From the NCBI RefSeq assembly GCF_018449515.1, contig NZ_JAAVUQ010000025.1, positions 1 to 64,000 of the forward strand: a stretch of DNA of 64,000 bases. The letters are read 5' to 3'. Position numbers and translations under genes: made by a program. The DNA is from Caballeronia sp. dw_19 (GTDB lineage: Bacteria > Pseudomonadota > Gammaproteobacteria > Burkholderiales > Burkholderiaceae). The notes under the pieces were generated by a model. That model was not told the origin of the DNA. It was given only the letters and a program-made list of their open reading frames with translations, and did not search any database. How positions within the stretch are numbered: the stretch's first letter is position 1; the number at the start of each line of letters is the position of its first letter. Of this stretch, positions 34,279 to 43,055 are shown piece after piece.

Positions 34279-34689
34279 ATGCAAGCGCAGGTGCTCACGG
34301 GCGGTTGTTTCTGCGGAAATATTCGCTATGAAGTTACTGGTCGACCATTCAACTCGACTATCTGTCACTGCGCCGACTGTCGAAAAGCGGCTGCAGCACC
34401 GCTCGTGGCGTCCTTCTCCGTGAAGAGGCGGGAATTTCAGCTCACGCGAGGCTCGCCCAAAAGCTTTGCGTCGAGCGCTTGGGGTATCCGAAGTTTCTGC
34501 TCTGATTGCGGCACGCACCTAACATTCGTCCACTCCGAATTGCCAGACGAGATCGACGTGACCACTTGCAGCCTCGACGTTCCGGAATCCGTTCCCCCTA
34601 CGGACCATGTGCGCACCGCGCGAAGGTTGCCGTGGATTCATTTGGCAGACGAGCTACCGAAGCATCCAGGGCAACGTCCGACAGCCTGA
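34279..34689 (+). CDS. GFA/Mss4-like zinc protein
   Basis: 136 residues from ATG 34279 with AAGGAGAAGG upstream. Zinc-binding cysteines GGCFCGN, CHCADCRKA and FCSDCGTHL follow the glutathione-dependent formaldehyde-activating enzyme (GFA) fold pattern. Family members bind zinc and in some cases catalyse S-hydroxymethylglutathione formation, though most are uncharacterised. It converges with the dehydrogenase gene at 34757 and is probably not part of that operon. Confidence 0.88.
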   Translation: MQAQVLTGGCFCGNIRYEVTGRPFNSTICHCADCRKAAAAPLVASFSVKRREFQLTRGSPKSFASSAWGIRSFCSDCGTHLTFVHSELPDEIDVTTCSLDVPESVPPTDHVRTARRLPWIHLADELPKHPGQRPTA

Positions 34690-34756
34690 ATTCCGCGGCT
34701 TTCGCCTCGTTCCGCCATGGCCGTTCTCGAGCGTATTCGTTTGGCCCTGGCGGTGC

Positions 34757-35689
34757 TCAAATGTCCATTCGCCTGCGATCGCGGATCAAAGCCATTAGTC
34801 GTCGATCACGCCATTGCACGCGTGCGTCCCAGTCATCAAGCGGCAATTCGGCGCGCCGCTCACCGGCTACACGCGCTATCAGTTCGGGTGTCCACGGATC
34901 GTGCTGACCCCGTGAGGCGCCCATTCGTTCGTAAGCAGGGCCCATCTTTCGCGCATGGGATTCAATCCCGCCACGCGTGTTGAGATCGACTGTCTCGAAC
35001 GGCCCGGTCACGGACCAGCGCAGGCCCACCCCATCGCGCACCACACGGTCGATATCAGCCACGGACGCAACGCCGTCACGCACAAGGCAATACGCCTCCC
35101 GCAAAATGGCGCCTTGCAGCCGGTTAAAAATAAAGCCCTCTATCTCGCGCGACACTTGCACCGCGCTCATTCCGGCCTCTTCGTAAAGCATGTTCGCGCG
35201 AGCTATGGCCGCGTCGGAGGTGAACGGCGCGGCCACAATCTCGATCACGGAAATCAGATACGGCGGATTACCGGGGTGCGCAACGAGGCATCGTGCGCGG
35301 CCGGGCAGCGCATCCGCAAAAGAGGAAACCGTCAAAGCAGACGATGAACTCGCCAGCACCGCGTCGGCAGGCGCATATTCATCGATCTGCATGAACAGCT
35401 CGCGCTTGAGGTCCACCCGTTCAGGCGCGCATTCCTGCACGAGCACGGCGTCACGGACGGCATCGGCGAGGTTGTCGAGCACGACAATGCGGGCCAGTAC
35501 CGACTCCGCCGAATCATTCAGCAGGCCGAATTCAGCAAGGTCTTCCAGGCGCGCCCGCACTTCCGGTTCCACTGCGCGCCGCCGTTCATCGGCCGGGTCG
35601 TACAGACGCACATTGAAACCCGAGCGCGCGAACACAATGCAAAACGCCACGCCAATACTTCCCCCGCCGACTATTGCTACCGTCCTCAT
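34757..35689 (-). CDS. 3-hydroxyacyl-CoA dehydrogenase-like NAD-dependent oxidoreductase
   Basis: 310 residues, ATG 35689 after GGAGGA. Rossmann motif VAIVGGGSIGVAF at the N-terminus, SSSSALTVSSF, catalytic His138 (LVAHPGNPP) and Glu150 (ISVIEIV), then the helical dimer domain EGFIFNRLQGAILREA. It is of the 310-320-residue group that includes L-carnitine dehydrogenase, L-gulonate 3-dehydrogenase and lambda-crystallin, which oxidise free 3-hydroxy acids, rather than fatty acid enzymes. It is the second gene of a leftward pair with the AcoX-like kinase, 21 bases after it. Confidence 0.87.
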   Translation of the reverse strand: MRTVAIVGGGSIGVAFCIVFARSGFNVRLYDPADERRRAVEPEVRARLEDLAEFGLLNDSAESVLARIVVLDNLADAVRDAVLVQECAPERVDLKRELFMQIDEYAPADAVLASSSSALTVSSFADALPGRARCLVAHPGNPPYLISVIEIVAAPFTSDAAIARANMLYEEAGMSAVQVSREIEGFIFNRLQGAILREAYCLVRDGVASVADIDRVVRDGVGLRWSVTGPFETVDLNTRGGIESHARKMGPAYERMGASRGQHDPWTPELIARVAGERRAELPLDDWDARVQWRDRRLMALIRDRRRMDI

Positions 35690-35710
35690 CCTTCCTCCGT
35701 GTCAGAACTT

Positions 35711-36832
35711 TCAATACGCCACGCGCATGACCATGCTCCGGTTCGCGCCGGTGCGAACCCGCAACGGCCCTGCAAGCGCGCGATCCATGTGTGCGTCGCC
35801 GGTATCCACGAACAGGCGGCCATCGACTAACGACAACAACTTGTGAACGCTCGCAACTGCTTCGATACGCTGCCGCGGTACGCGGGCCAGCACGCGCGCG
35901 CTGATCGGCTGGTTACCACGTCCGAACAGGCATCCCTGGCGTCCGATCACACCGACCACGATGGCCGCCGACGACCATCTGTCCAGCAGACTCAACAACG
36001 TTGCTTCGGACGCATCCGCGGCAGCGATGCCGCCGTTCACGATCGCATCGACGCCAAGCAAGGTGCCCTGCACGCCCGCGTGCTCACAGAGCGTTGCCAT
36101 CGTGGTGCCGGGACCGACGATATAAAGCGTGTCACGCTCGAATTCAGAGGCCAGTTGCCGGCACGCGGCATCGATGTCAGCGCGATCGTTGACGGGCATA
36201 TGCGCCTTGCTGCCCTGCATGCGCACGCGGTCAACCGGCGCCAGCGCATAGCCATGCAACCGCGACGAACTGTGGTCGGCGCGCAGCATCGCTTCGTCGA
36301 TATCGAGCAACTCGACCCGCTGCGTATCGAACGCTCCCTGTGCGCAGTGCGCCGCCAGTTCCCCGGCGCGCGCAGCACTCAGCGCGAACACTCCCGAGTA
36401 CATCTTCACGCCGCACGGCACACCGATCAGCGGGATGTCCGTGCCGGCAGTCGCCGCCACGTCGCGCGCCGTGCCGTCGCCGCCCGCGAACAGGATCAGG
36501 TCCGCCCCCGCATCGATAAACGCCCGGCATGCCGCGCGCGTATCCACCGATGAACTCGGCTCGCCCTTTGGCCACGCGACGACTTGCGCATTCAACCCAG
36601 CCAGGCGGCACGCGTTCTCGCCCATATCCGCGGCTGCAGTGACAACCCGCACGCGCGATGCATCGAGCGCCCGGAGCTTCAACAGCGCAGGCAACGCCCG
36701 AGTGCCGGCATCGAACGACGCATGCAGCGCGCGCGCCGCCTCGACCGTATCGGCACCATCGCTGCCTTTGAGTCCGACCGCGCCCCCAACGCCGGCGAGC
36801 GGATTGATCACTATTCCAATACAGATTGCCAC
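35711..36832 (-). CDS. ATP-NAD kinase family protein, AcoX-like
   Basis: 373 residues from GTG 36832. The nucleotide-binding GGDGTARDV (117-125) and N-terminal GIVINPLAGVGG match the diacylglycerol/NAD-kinase fold of AcoX-type proteins, found in acetoin operons with unknown exact function. Also seen are GVKMYSGVFALS and GPGTTMATL. It does not resemble the main NAD kinase NadK in length or C-terminus. It heads the leftward pair with the 3-hydroxyacyl-CoA dehydrogenase-like gene. Two half-operators lie before it at 36876-36909. Confidence 0.82.
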   Translation of the reverse strand: MAICIGIVINPLAGVGGAVGLKGSDGADTVEAARALHASFDAGTRALPALLKLRALDASRVRVVTAAADMGENACRLAGLNAQVVAWPKGEPSSSVDTRAACRAFIDAGADLILFAGGDGTARDVAATAGTDIPLIGVPCGVKMYSGVFALSAARAGELAAHCAQGAFDTQRVELLDIDEAMLRADHSSSRLHGYALAPVDRVRMQGSKAHMPVNDRADIDAACRQLASEFERDTLYIVGPGTTMATLCEHAGVQGTLLGVDAIVNGGIAAADASEATLLSLLDRWSSAAIVVGVIGRQGCLFGRGNQPISARVLARVPRQRIEAVASVHKLLSLVDGRLFVDTGDAHMDRALAGPLRVRTGANRSMVMRVAY

Positions 36833-36875
36833 GTGCGCGTCGGGCCTTGCGGCAAAAAATTTATGTGGCTATATT

Positions 36876-36909
36876 GTGCGCCATACAAACAATTGTGCGC
36901 AATAGAGAA
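36876..36909. promoter_or_regulatory. Two IclR-type operator-like sites (divergent promoter)
   Basis: GTGCGC-CAT-ACAAAC (36876-36890) and GTGCGC-AAT-AGAGAA (36895-36909), each with the conserved left half and a degenerate right half of GTGCGC-N3-GCGCAC. They sit 19 bases apart (start to start) between the AcoX-like gene and the GcvPA-like gene, so one regulator could serve both directions. Confidence 0.55.
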
Positions 36910-36936
36910 TCTAGGCGCCAGTTACCGGAGCAATGA

Positions 36937-38355
36937 ATGCGAAACCAGCCGCATCCCTTCATGGCGAATTCCGTGAGCGCGATCCAGCAGGAAATGCTGG
37001 ACGCCATCGGCGCGAAAACGATCGCGGAATTGTTCGAGCAGATCCCCGCCGATCACCGGACTCAAACCCCGCTCGACTTGCCGCCTGCCCTCGCCTCGGA
37101 ACCGGCGCTGCGGCGCCATCTTATCGATACGCTCAGCCGGAACCGTCACTGCGAAAGCGATCTCAGCTTCCTGGGGGGCGGATGCTGGCGCCATCACGTG
37201 CCAGCAATTTGCGACGAGATCGTCCGCCGCAGCGAGTTCCTGACATCGGTCTGGGGCACGCCGTCGTCGGACCAGGGACGCTATCAGGCGTGGTTCGAGT
37301 TCTGCAGCCAGTTGGGTGAGCTTGTCGATTGCGATCTGGTGGGCCTGCCCGTCTACACCTGGGGCTGCGCAGCCGGGCACGCGCTGCGCATGGCCTCGCG
37401 CCTGAACGGACGGCGTACGGTACTCGTGCCGGAAGCGATTGACCCCGAACGGCTGCTGGTGATCCGCAACTACTGCGAACCGCCCGAAATGGCGCAGCAC
37501 CTTTCAATCGTGCCGATGCGTTTCGATCCCGCGACCGGACGCATCGACCTGGCCGACGCTGCCGCGAAAATCAGCGACATCGGCGACGATCTCGCCGCTG
37601 TTTATATCGAAATGCCGAACTACCTCGGGGTCCTCGAAGAGGATGCGCGGCGCCTGGCTGAACTGGCGCATGCGGCGGGCGCGGAAATGATCGTCGGGGT
37701 GGACCCGATCTCGCTCGGCGTGCTCGCACCGCCGCCGTCTTATGGCGCCGACATCGTGGTCGGCACGACGCAACCGCTCGGTGTCCACCTGTATGGCGGC
37801 GGCGGGCTGGGCGGATTTATCGCGACGCGCGACGAAGAGCGCTACGCGCGTGAATATCCAACCTTGCTCGTGAGCCTGACGGGAACGAGCCGTCCCGGCG
37901 AGATCGGCTTCGGGCTGTCGCTGGCGGAACAGTCGTCGTATGGATCGCGTGAAAACGGCAAGGACTGGACCGGCAACTCCGTCTACCTGTGGGCGATCGC
38001 CAACGCGGTGTATTTATCGCTGATGGGACCGCGTGGGTTCGACGATGTCGGCAAGCTCATCACTGCACAAGCCCACTACGCGGCGCAACGGCTGGAAAGC
38101 CTGCCAGGGGTCGCCGTGCCGCTGTCCGGCAGCTTCTTCAAGGAGTTCGTGGTCGACTTTTCCGCGACCGGACGCAGTGTCGCGTCGATCAACCACGCAC
38201 TACGCGAGCGCGGCATCTTCGGCGGCCACGACCTCTCCGCGGACCTTCCGGCGCTCGGCCAGAGCGCGCTTTACTGCGTCACCGAGCTTCACGAACGGCG
38301 TGATATCGACCGCCTCATCGACACCCTCAGCGAGATACTGAACCATGACGACTAA
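36937..38355 (+). CDS. Glycine decarboxylase P-protein subunit 1-like (GcvPA-like), divergent
   Basis: 472 residues from ATG 36937 (GGAG six bases upstream). It aligns with GcvPA over its length: SDLSFLGGGCWRHHVPA at the start, the cofactor-fold half around IVVGTTQPLGVHLYGGGGLGGFIATRDEE-type segments and AVYLSLMGPRGFDDVG. Expected GcvPA residues are altered: where glycine enzymes read REQHIRREKATSNIC, this protein has AEQSSYGSRENG, then KDWTGNS. It probably pairs with the product of the next gene, with which it overlaps by 11 bases. No GcvT, GcvH or lipoamide dehydrogenase gene is present in the window. Confidence 0.85.
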   Translation: MRNQPHPFMANSVSAIQQEMLDAIGAKTIAELFEQIPADHRTQTPLDLPPALASEPALRRHLIDTLSRNRHCESDLSFLGGGCWRHHVPAICDEIVRRSEFLTSVWGTPSSDQGRYQAWFEFCSQLGELVDCDLVGLPVYTWGCAAGHALRMASRLNGRRTVLVPEAIDPERLLVIRNYCEPPEMAQHLSIVPMRFDPATGRIDLADAAAKISDIGDDLAAVYIEMPNYLGVLEEDARRLAELAHAAGAEMIVGVDPISLGVLAPPPSYGADIVVGTTQPLGVHLYGGGGLGGFIATRDEERYAREYPTLLVSLTGTSRPGEIGFGLSLAEQSSYGSRENGKDWTGNSVYLWAIANAVYLSLMGPRGFDDVGKLITAQAHYAAQRLESLPGVAVPLSGSFFKEFVVDFSATGRSVASINHALRERGIFGGHDLSADLPALGQSALYCVTELHERRDIDRLIDTLSEILNHDD

Positions 38356-39898
38356 GCCACCATTGCGCCGTTATCACGCCGCTGTCTGGGACGAGCCGAT
38401 CGTCATGGAGATGTCGCGCGAGGGACGCCGCGGCGTGGTTTTTCCCGACATCGATGCGGCAGTTGCCGAGCGGGTCGGCGATCCGCAACAGCTGATCCCC
38501 GCATCGATGCGCCGCGCGACGCGCCCGGCGCTCCCGGAGATGTCGGAACCCGACGTGCTGCGCCACTATCTGCATCTGTCGCAACAGACGCTGGGCATGA
38601 TGGGCATTTCGCTCTTCGGCACGTGCACGATGAAATACAACGCGCGCCTGAACGAAGCCATCACATCGCGCGACGAAGTCGCCGAACTGCATCCGCGCCA
38701 GCATCCCGAGACGCTGCAAGGTGCGCTGCAAATCATTCACGCGCTGGATCTCGCGCTGCGCGAACTGTCCGGCATGGACCGCTTCGTCTTCCAGGCAGCC
38801 GGCGGCGCGGACGCGGCCTACACCCACGCGTGCATTACACGCGCCTACCACGCGGCACGCGGCGAGCTTGAGACGCGCGATGAAATCATCACGACCATCC
38901 AGTCGCATCCGTGCAATCCCGCGACCGCAGCCACCGCCGGCTTCAAGGTGATCACGCTGGCGCTGGAGGAAAACGGCTACCCGTCGGTGGAGGCGCTGAA
39001 GTCGGTCGTGTCGAAGCGCACCGCCGCGTTGATGGTCAACAATCCCGATGACATGGGCATCTATAACCCGCACATCAAGGAGTGGGTCCGGATCGTGCAC
39101 GAAGCAGGCGGACTGTGTTTCTACGATCACGCCAACTTCAACGGCGTGATGAGCCGGATCCGCGCGCGCGAACTCGGTTTCGATGCCTGCATGTTCATGC
39201 TGCACAAAACCTTCGGAGGCCCGAAGGGCGGTGGCGGCCCTGCCGTCGGCGCGTACGGGTGCAGCGCCGCGCTGGCGCCTTATCTGCCGGGACCGCTTGT
39301 CGTTGAACATAACGGCGCCTATCAGCTCGAACCGGGCGCGGATGGCAGCATCGGACGGGTACGCGAGTTTTTCGGCAATGTGCAAACGGTCATCAAGGCC
39401 TATGCCTGGGTGCGGGCGATGGGCGCGGAAGGCATCGCGGCGGCGGCCGACCTGTCCGTGCTCGCGAACAACTACATGACACAGGAACTCATGAAGATCC
39501 GCGGCGTGACGTGCTCGCATCCGCACATTGGCGCGTGGCGCATGGAGATGACGCGCTTCAGCCTGGAGACGCTCGAAAAAGACACCGGCGTGACGGTGTT
39601 CGATGTGCAGAACCGGATGGTGGATTTCGGCGTCGATGCATTCTGGCTCGCACACGAACCGTGGATCGTGCCGCAGCCCTTTACGCCGGAGGCGGGTGAG
39701 ATGTGGTCGAAGGAGGACATCGATACCTGGATTGCCGTGCTGGCGCAGATCTGCCACGAGGCATACACCACCCCGGAGATCGTCAGGACCGCGCCGCATA
39801 ACCATCCGGCCGGGCGGATTGATGGAGCAGCGCTCGAAGATCCGTCACGCTGGGCCATGACATGGCGCGCACACGTGAAGAAACGCGCACAAGCATAA
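38345..39898 (+). CDS. Glycine decarboxylase P-protein subunit 2-like (GcvPB-like), divergent
   Basis: 517 residues. The PLP Lys is Lys288 in MLHKTFGGPKGGGGPA; canonical GcvPB has NLHKTF and PHGGGGPG, so the His after Pro is Lys here and a Gly is Ala. GTCTMKYN, HPRQHPETLQGALQ, LSGMDRF and SHPCNPATAATAGFKV (canonical SHGTNPASA) all fall in the expected order but with substitutions near the substrate pocket. A PLP-dependent decarboxylase of an amino acid is certain in outline; whether the substrate is glycine is doubtful. ATG 38345 lies inside the preceding gene. Confidence 0.87.
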   Translation: MTTKPPLRRYHAAVWDEPIVMEMSREGRRGVVFPDIDAAVAERVGDPQQLIPASMRRATRPALPEMSEPDVLRHYLHLSQQTLGMMGISLFGTCTMKYNARLNEAITSRDEVAELHPRQHPETLQGALQIIHALDLALRELSGMDRFVFQAAGGADAAYTHACITRAYHAARGELETRDEIITTIQSHPCNPATAATAGFKVITLALEENGYPSVEALKSVVSKRTAALMVNNPDDMGIYNPHIKEWVRIVHEAGGLCFYDHANFNGVMSRIRARELGFDACMFMLHKTFGGPKGGGGPAVGAYGCSAALAPYLPGPLVVEHNGAYQLEPGADGSIGRVREFFGNVQTVIKAYAWVRAMGAEGIAAAADLSVLANNYMTQELMKIRGVTCSHPHIGAWRMEMTRFSLETLEKDTGVTVFDVQNRMVDFGVDAFWLAHEPWIVPQPFTPEAGEMWSKEDIDTWIAVLAQICHEAYTTPEIVRTAPHNHPAGRIDGAALEDPSRWAMTWRAHVKKRAQA

Positions 39899-39914
39899 AG
39901 ACGAATCCAGGAAG

Positions 39915-39949
39915 CGAACGGTCCGCCGCCTTGCGTGGCGGACCGTTCG
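39915..39949. terminator. Strong hairpin between convergent genes
   Basis: CGAACGGTCCGCC (39915-39927) and GGCGGACCGTTCG (39937-39949) form a perfect 13-pair stem with a 9-base loop, between the ends of the GcvPB-like gene and the aminotransferase gene. There is no T-run, so it may act as a bidirectional barrier or RNA-end stabiliser. Confidence 0.65.
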
Positions 39950-39953
39950 TGCT

Positions 39954-41363
39954 TCAGCCGTTCCAGTGCCCTTCCGCCTTCAGTTCCCCGAAGACCTGAT
40001 CGACTGCGAACCGCGCACGCTTCACCATCTCGACAATCTCGTCTTCCGATATGACGAACGGTGGCGAAAACGCGATGGAGTCGCCGTCCGGCAGGCCGCG
40101 CGTGATCAGGCCATTCGCCAGCGCCGCCTTCGCGACACGCAAGCCGACTTTCAGCGCCGGATCGAAGCGTTTTGCCGGATTGCGTGCGGCCACGAACTCG
40201 ACTGCGCCAATCAACCCAAAGCCGCGCACGTCGCCCACTGCCGGATGATCGGCGAAGGCCGCACGCAGGTGTTTGTGCATGACTTCGCCGCGCGCGCCGG
40301 CTTGCGCCACCAGCTTGTCGTCTTCAATGATCTTCAGGTTGGCGAGCGCCGCGGCGGCTGCGATCGGGTGGCCGCTGTAGGTGAAGCCATGGCCGAACAC
40401 ACCGAGCTTGTCGCTGCCCGACACAATCGTGCGCCACACCTTCTCCGACACCAGACTCGCCGATAACGGCACATACGCCGAGGTCACGCCCTTGGCAACC
40501 GTGATCAGGTCCGGTTTCATCCCCATGGCCTCGGTGCCGAACATCGTGCCAAGCCGGCCGAAGCCGCAAATCACCTCGTCGGCGATCAACAGGATGTCGT
40601 ATTTATCGAGGATCCTCTGGATGGCCGGGTAATAGCCCTCGGGCGGCACGATCACGCCGCCCGCGCCCATCACCGGCTCCATGATCATGGCCCCGACCGT
40701 CTCCGGACCCTCGGCCAGGATCAGTTGTTCCAGATCGTTCGCGAGCTTCGCCACGAACTCCGCGTCACTCTGCCCCTGTTCGGCTTCCCACAAACGGTGC
40801 GGCGCCGTGGTGTGTTTGATGAACGACAACGGCAGGTCGAAGCCGTTATGCAGGCCCGGCAAACCGGTCATGCCGGCGGTGACTACGGTCACGCCGTGAT
40901 ACCCCCGCCTGCGCGCAATGATCTTCTTCTTGAGCGGCAGGCCGCGCGCGTTGTTGTAATACCAGACGAGCTTCACCTGCGTATCGTTCGCGTCCGACCC
41001 GGAGTTGCCGAAGAACACCTTCGACATCGGCACCGGCGACATCTCGATCAGCTTCTGCGCGAGCAGGATCGGCGCATCCGTCGACATCGATGCGAACGTG
41101 TGGTAGTAGGCCAGCTTCATGGCCTGCGCGTGCATCGCGTCCGCAATCTCACGGCGCCCATATCCCACGTTCACGCACCACAGCCCCGCCATCGAGTCGA
41201 TGTAGCGCTTCCCGCGGTTGTCTTCCAGCCACACGCCCTCGCCTCCCACCATCACGAGCGGTCCGTTGCGTTCGTGATCGCTCAGCGCCGTGAACGGATG
41301 AAAAAAGAACTGCCGGTCCAGATCGTTGAGATCGGGCACGGGGCCCGCCACGGGAAAACTCAT
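39954..41363 (-). CDS. Class III (omega-)aminotransferase
   Basis: 469 residues from ATG 41363 with TTGGAGAA upstream; the ATG at 41369 is too close to that site. PLP fold I: FGNSGSDANDTQVKLV, GYHGVTVVTAGMTGLPGLH, DEVICGFGRLGTMFG and the cofactor Lys in ITVAKGVTSAYVPLSAS. The sequence is of the beta-alanine/putrescine/taurine:pyruvate group. It would produce a semialdehyde from an omega-amino acid or diamine, which the diverging aldehyde dehydrogenase (41533) could oxidise. It shares a divergent promoter with that gene and the operator-like site at 41447. Confidence 0.9.
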   Translation of the reverse strand: MSFPVAGPVPDLNDLDRQFFFHPFTALSDHERNGPLVMVGGEGVWLEDNRGKRYIDSMAGLWCVNVGYGRREIADAMHAQAMKLAYYHTFASMSTDAPILLAQKLIEMSPVPMSKVFFGNSGSDANDTQVKLVWYYNNARGLPLKKKIIARRRGYHGVTVVTAGMTGLPGLHNGFDLPLSFIKHTTAPHRLWEAEQGQSDAEFVAKLANDLEQLILAEGPETVGAMIMEPVMGAGGVIVPPEGYYPAIQRILDKYDILLIADEVICGFGRLGTMFGTEAMGMKPDLITVAKGVTSAYVPLSASLVSEKVWRTIVSGSDKLGVFGHGFTYSGHPIAAAAALANLKIIEDDKLVAQAGARGEVMHKHLRAAFADHPAVGDVRGFGLIGAVEFVAARNPAKRFDPALKVGLRVAKAALANGLITRGLPDGDSIAFSPPFVISEDEIVEMVKRARFAVDQVFGELKAEGHWNG

Positions 41364-41446
41364 GAACATTCTCCAAGTTGGAACAGATAAAAAGCAGACT
41401 AAAAGCGCAACGCGTTATGTCGGCGACAATTATCCACCGCATATTT

Positions 41447-41461
41447 GTGCGCATTGCGTCA
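41447..41461. promoter_or_regulatory. IclR-type operator-like site (divergent promoter)
   Basis: GTGCGC-ATT-GCGTCA between the aminotransferase and aldehyde dehydrogenase genes. The left half is perfect, the right half has two mismatches. Confidence 0.55.
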
Positions 41462-41532
41462 TTTTGGGCGATATGAGAACATAAATCAACGAGTCGAAAT
41501 TGATCAAACGCCCAACCGAGGAAATTTCAACG

Positions 41533-42990
41533 ATGCTGACACTCAAAGATCCGACCCTGCTCAAACAAGCGCTGTTTCTCAACGGCGAGTGGATAGTCGA
41601 TACGGGTGCGGGTTTTATCGAGGTAGCGAACCCGGCAACCGGCGCACTGGTAGGTAAGGTGCCCAAGGCCACCCGTGCGATGACCGCTACCGCCATTGAA
41701 AAAGCGCATAGCGTTTTGCCATCGTGGAGCGCACGCCCTGCGGTTGAACGTTCGCAAATAATCAAACGCTGGTTCGATCTGATCGTCGCCAACGCCGACG
41801 ATCTCGCCCGAATCCTGACCGCGGAGCAAGGCAAACCGCTGGCCGAGGCCCGCGGCGAAATTTTGTACGGCGCAGCGTTCTTCGAGTGGTATGCGGAAGA
41901 CGCCAAGCGCCTGCACGGCGAGGTGCTTCAGGCGCCTTCAGCCGGCCGGCGCATGCTTGTGCTTCGCCAGCCAATCGGCGTATGCGCAGCAATCACGCCA
42001 TGGAATTTTCCGATGGCCATGATCCCGCGCAAAGCCGCGCCCGCGCTCGCCGCCGGCTGCACGATGGTGCTCAAGCCGGCCAGCGCGACGCCCTTCTCCG
42101 CACTCGCACTGGCCGAACTCGCGCAGCGCGCCGGCTTGCCCGCCGGCGTATTCAGCGTGCTGACAGGAGCGGCATCGGAGGTCGGCGATGAACTCGCCAT
42201 CCACCCCCTCGTGCGCAAGCTCACTTTTACCGGCTCAACGGAAGTCGGCCGGTCGCTCATGCAGAAGGCATCCGGAACGATCAAGAAAGTCGCAATGGAA
42301 CTGGGCGGTAACGCGCCGCTGATCGTATTCGATGACGCCGATATCGATGTCGCCGTCGCCGGGACGATCGCGTCCAAGTTCCGCAACATGGGCCAGACCT
42401 GCGTGTGCGCGAATCGAATCTACGTCCAGGCGGGCATTCATGACCGCTACGTCGAGGCGCTCACCCGCGCAGTGAACGCGCTGACAGTGGGCGATGGCTT
42501 CGAGCAAGGCGTGACGCAAGGCCCGCTGATCGACGAACAGGCAGTGGCGAAGGTCGAGGAACATGTTGCGGACGCACTCGCGCTGGGGGCAAAAGTCGCG
42601 ACAGGCGGCAAGCGCCACGCGCTGGGCCGGTCATTTTTCGAGCCGACCGTGCTGACAGGCGTCACCCAGTCGATGAAAGTCGCGATCGAGGAAACGTTCG
42701 GCCCCGTTGCGCCCGTTTTCCGCTTCCACACTGAAGAAGAAGTCGTAGCCGCAGCGAACAACACGGAATTTGGCCTCGCCGCCTACTTTTTCACCCGCGA
42801 CAACGCGCGCGTCTGGCGAGTCAGCGAGGCGCTGGAATGCGGCATCGTGGGCGTGAATACAGGTGCGACATCCTTTGAGGGCGCGCCGTTTGGCGGGGTG
42901 AAGGCATCCGGCGTCGGGCGCGAAGGGTCCATGCACGGCATCGAGGAATTTACCGAACTCAAATATGTGTGCATTGCCGAAGTCTGCTGA
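41533..42990 (+). CDS. gabD: Succinate-semialdehyde dehydrogenase-type aldehyde dehydrogenase
   Basis: 485 residues from ATG 41533 with GAGGAAA eight bases upstream; the TTG at 41500 is rejected. ITPWNFPMAMI, general base Glu256 (MELGGN), nucleophile Cys290 (GQTCVCANR) and Asn158 are all in place. Length and TxSxE-type signatures match GabD (NADP-dependent) rather than betaine aldehyde dehydrogenase. The same subfamily also includes alpha-ketoglutarate semialdehyde dehydrogenases, which cannot be excluded. It oxidises the semialdehyde produced by the aminotransferase transcribed in the opposite direction. Confidence 0.9.
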   Translation: MLTLKDPTLLKQALFLNGEWIVDTGAGFIEVANPATGALVGKVPKATRAMTATAIEKAHSVLPSWSARPAVERSQIIKRWFDLIVANADDLARILTAEQGKPLAEARGEILYGAAFFEWYAEDAKRLHGEVLQAPSAGRRMLVLRQPIGVCAAITPWNFPMAMIPRKAAPALAAGCTMVLKPASATPFSALALAELAQRAGLPAGVFSVLTGAASEVGDELAIHPLVRKLTFTGSTEVGRSLMQKASGTIKKVAMELGGNAPLIVFDDADIDVAVAGTIASKFRNMGQTCVCANRIYVQAGIHDRYVEALTRAVNALTVGDGFEQGVTQGPLIDEQAVAKVEEHVADALALGAKVATGGKRHALGRSFFEPTVLTGVTQSMKVAIEETFGPVAPVFRFHTEEEVVAAANNTEFGLAAYFFTRDNARVWRVSEALECGIVGVNTGATSFEGAPFGGVKASGVGREGSMHGIEEFTELKYVCIAEVC

Positions 42991-43014
42991 TAAGATTTAC
43001 TCAATGCACAATTT

Positions 43015-43029
43015 GTGCGCCATGCGCCC
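43015..43029. promoter_or_regulatory. IclR-type operator-like site before the regulator gene
   Basis: GTGCGC-CAT-GCGCCC, one mismatch from a perfect palindrome, 27 bases before the IclR start. This position suggests autoregulation. Confidence 0.62.
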
Positions 43030-43055
43030 ACTGCGCTTATTTAAAGAGGAAGCAT

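Noticed and set aside
36937..39898. Plain glycine cleavage system annotation for the GcvPA/PB-like genes
   Set aside because: GcvT, GcvH and dihydrolipoamide dehydrogenase are not nearby and several glycine-enzyme motifs are altered, so the substrate is left open.
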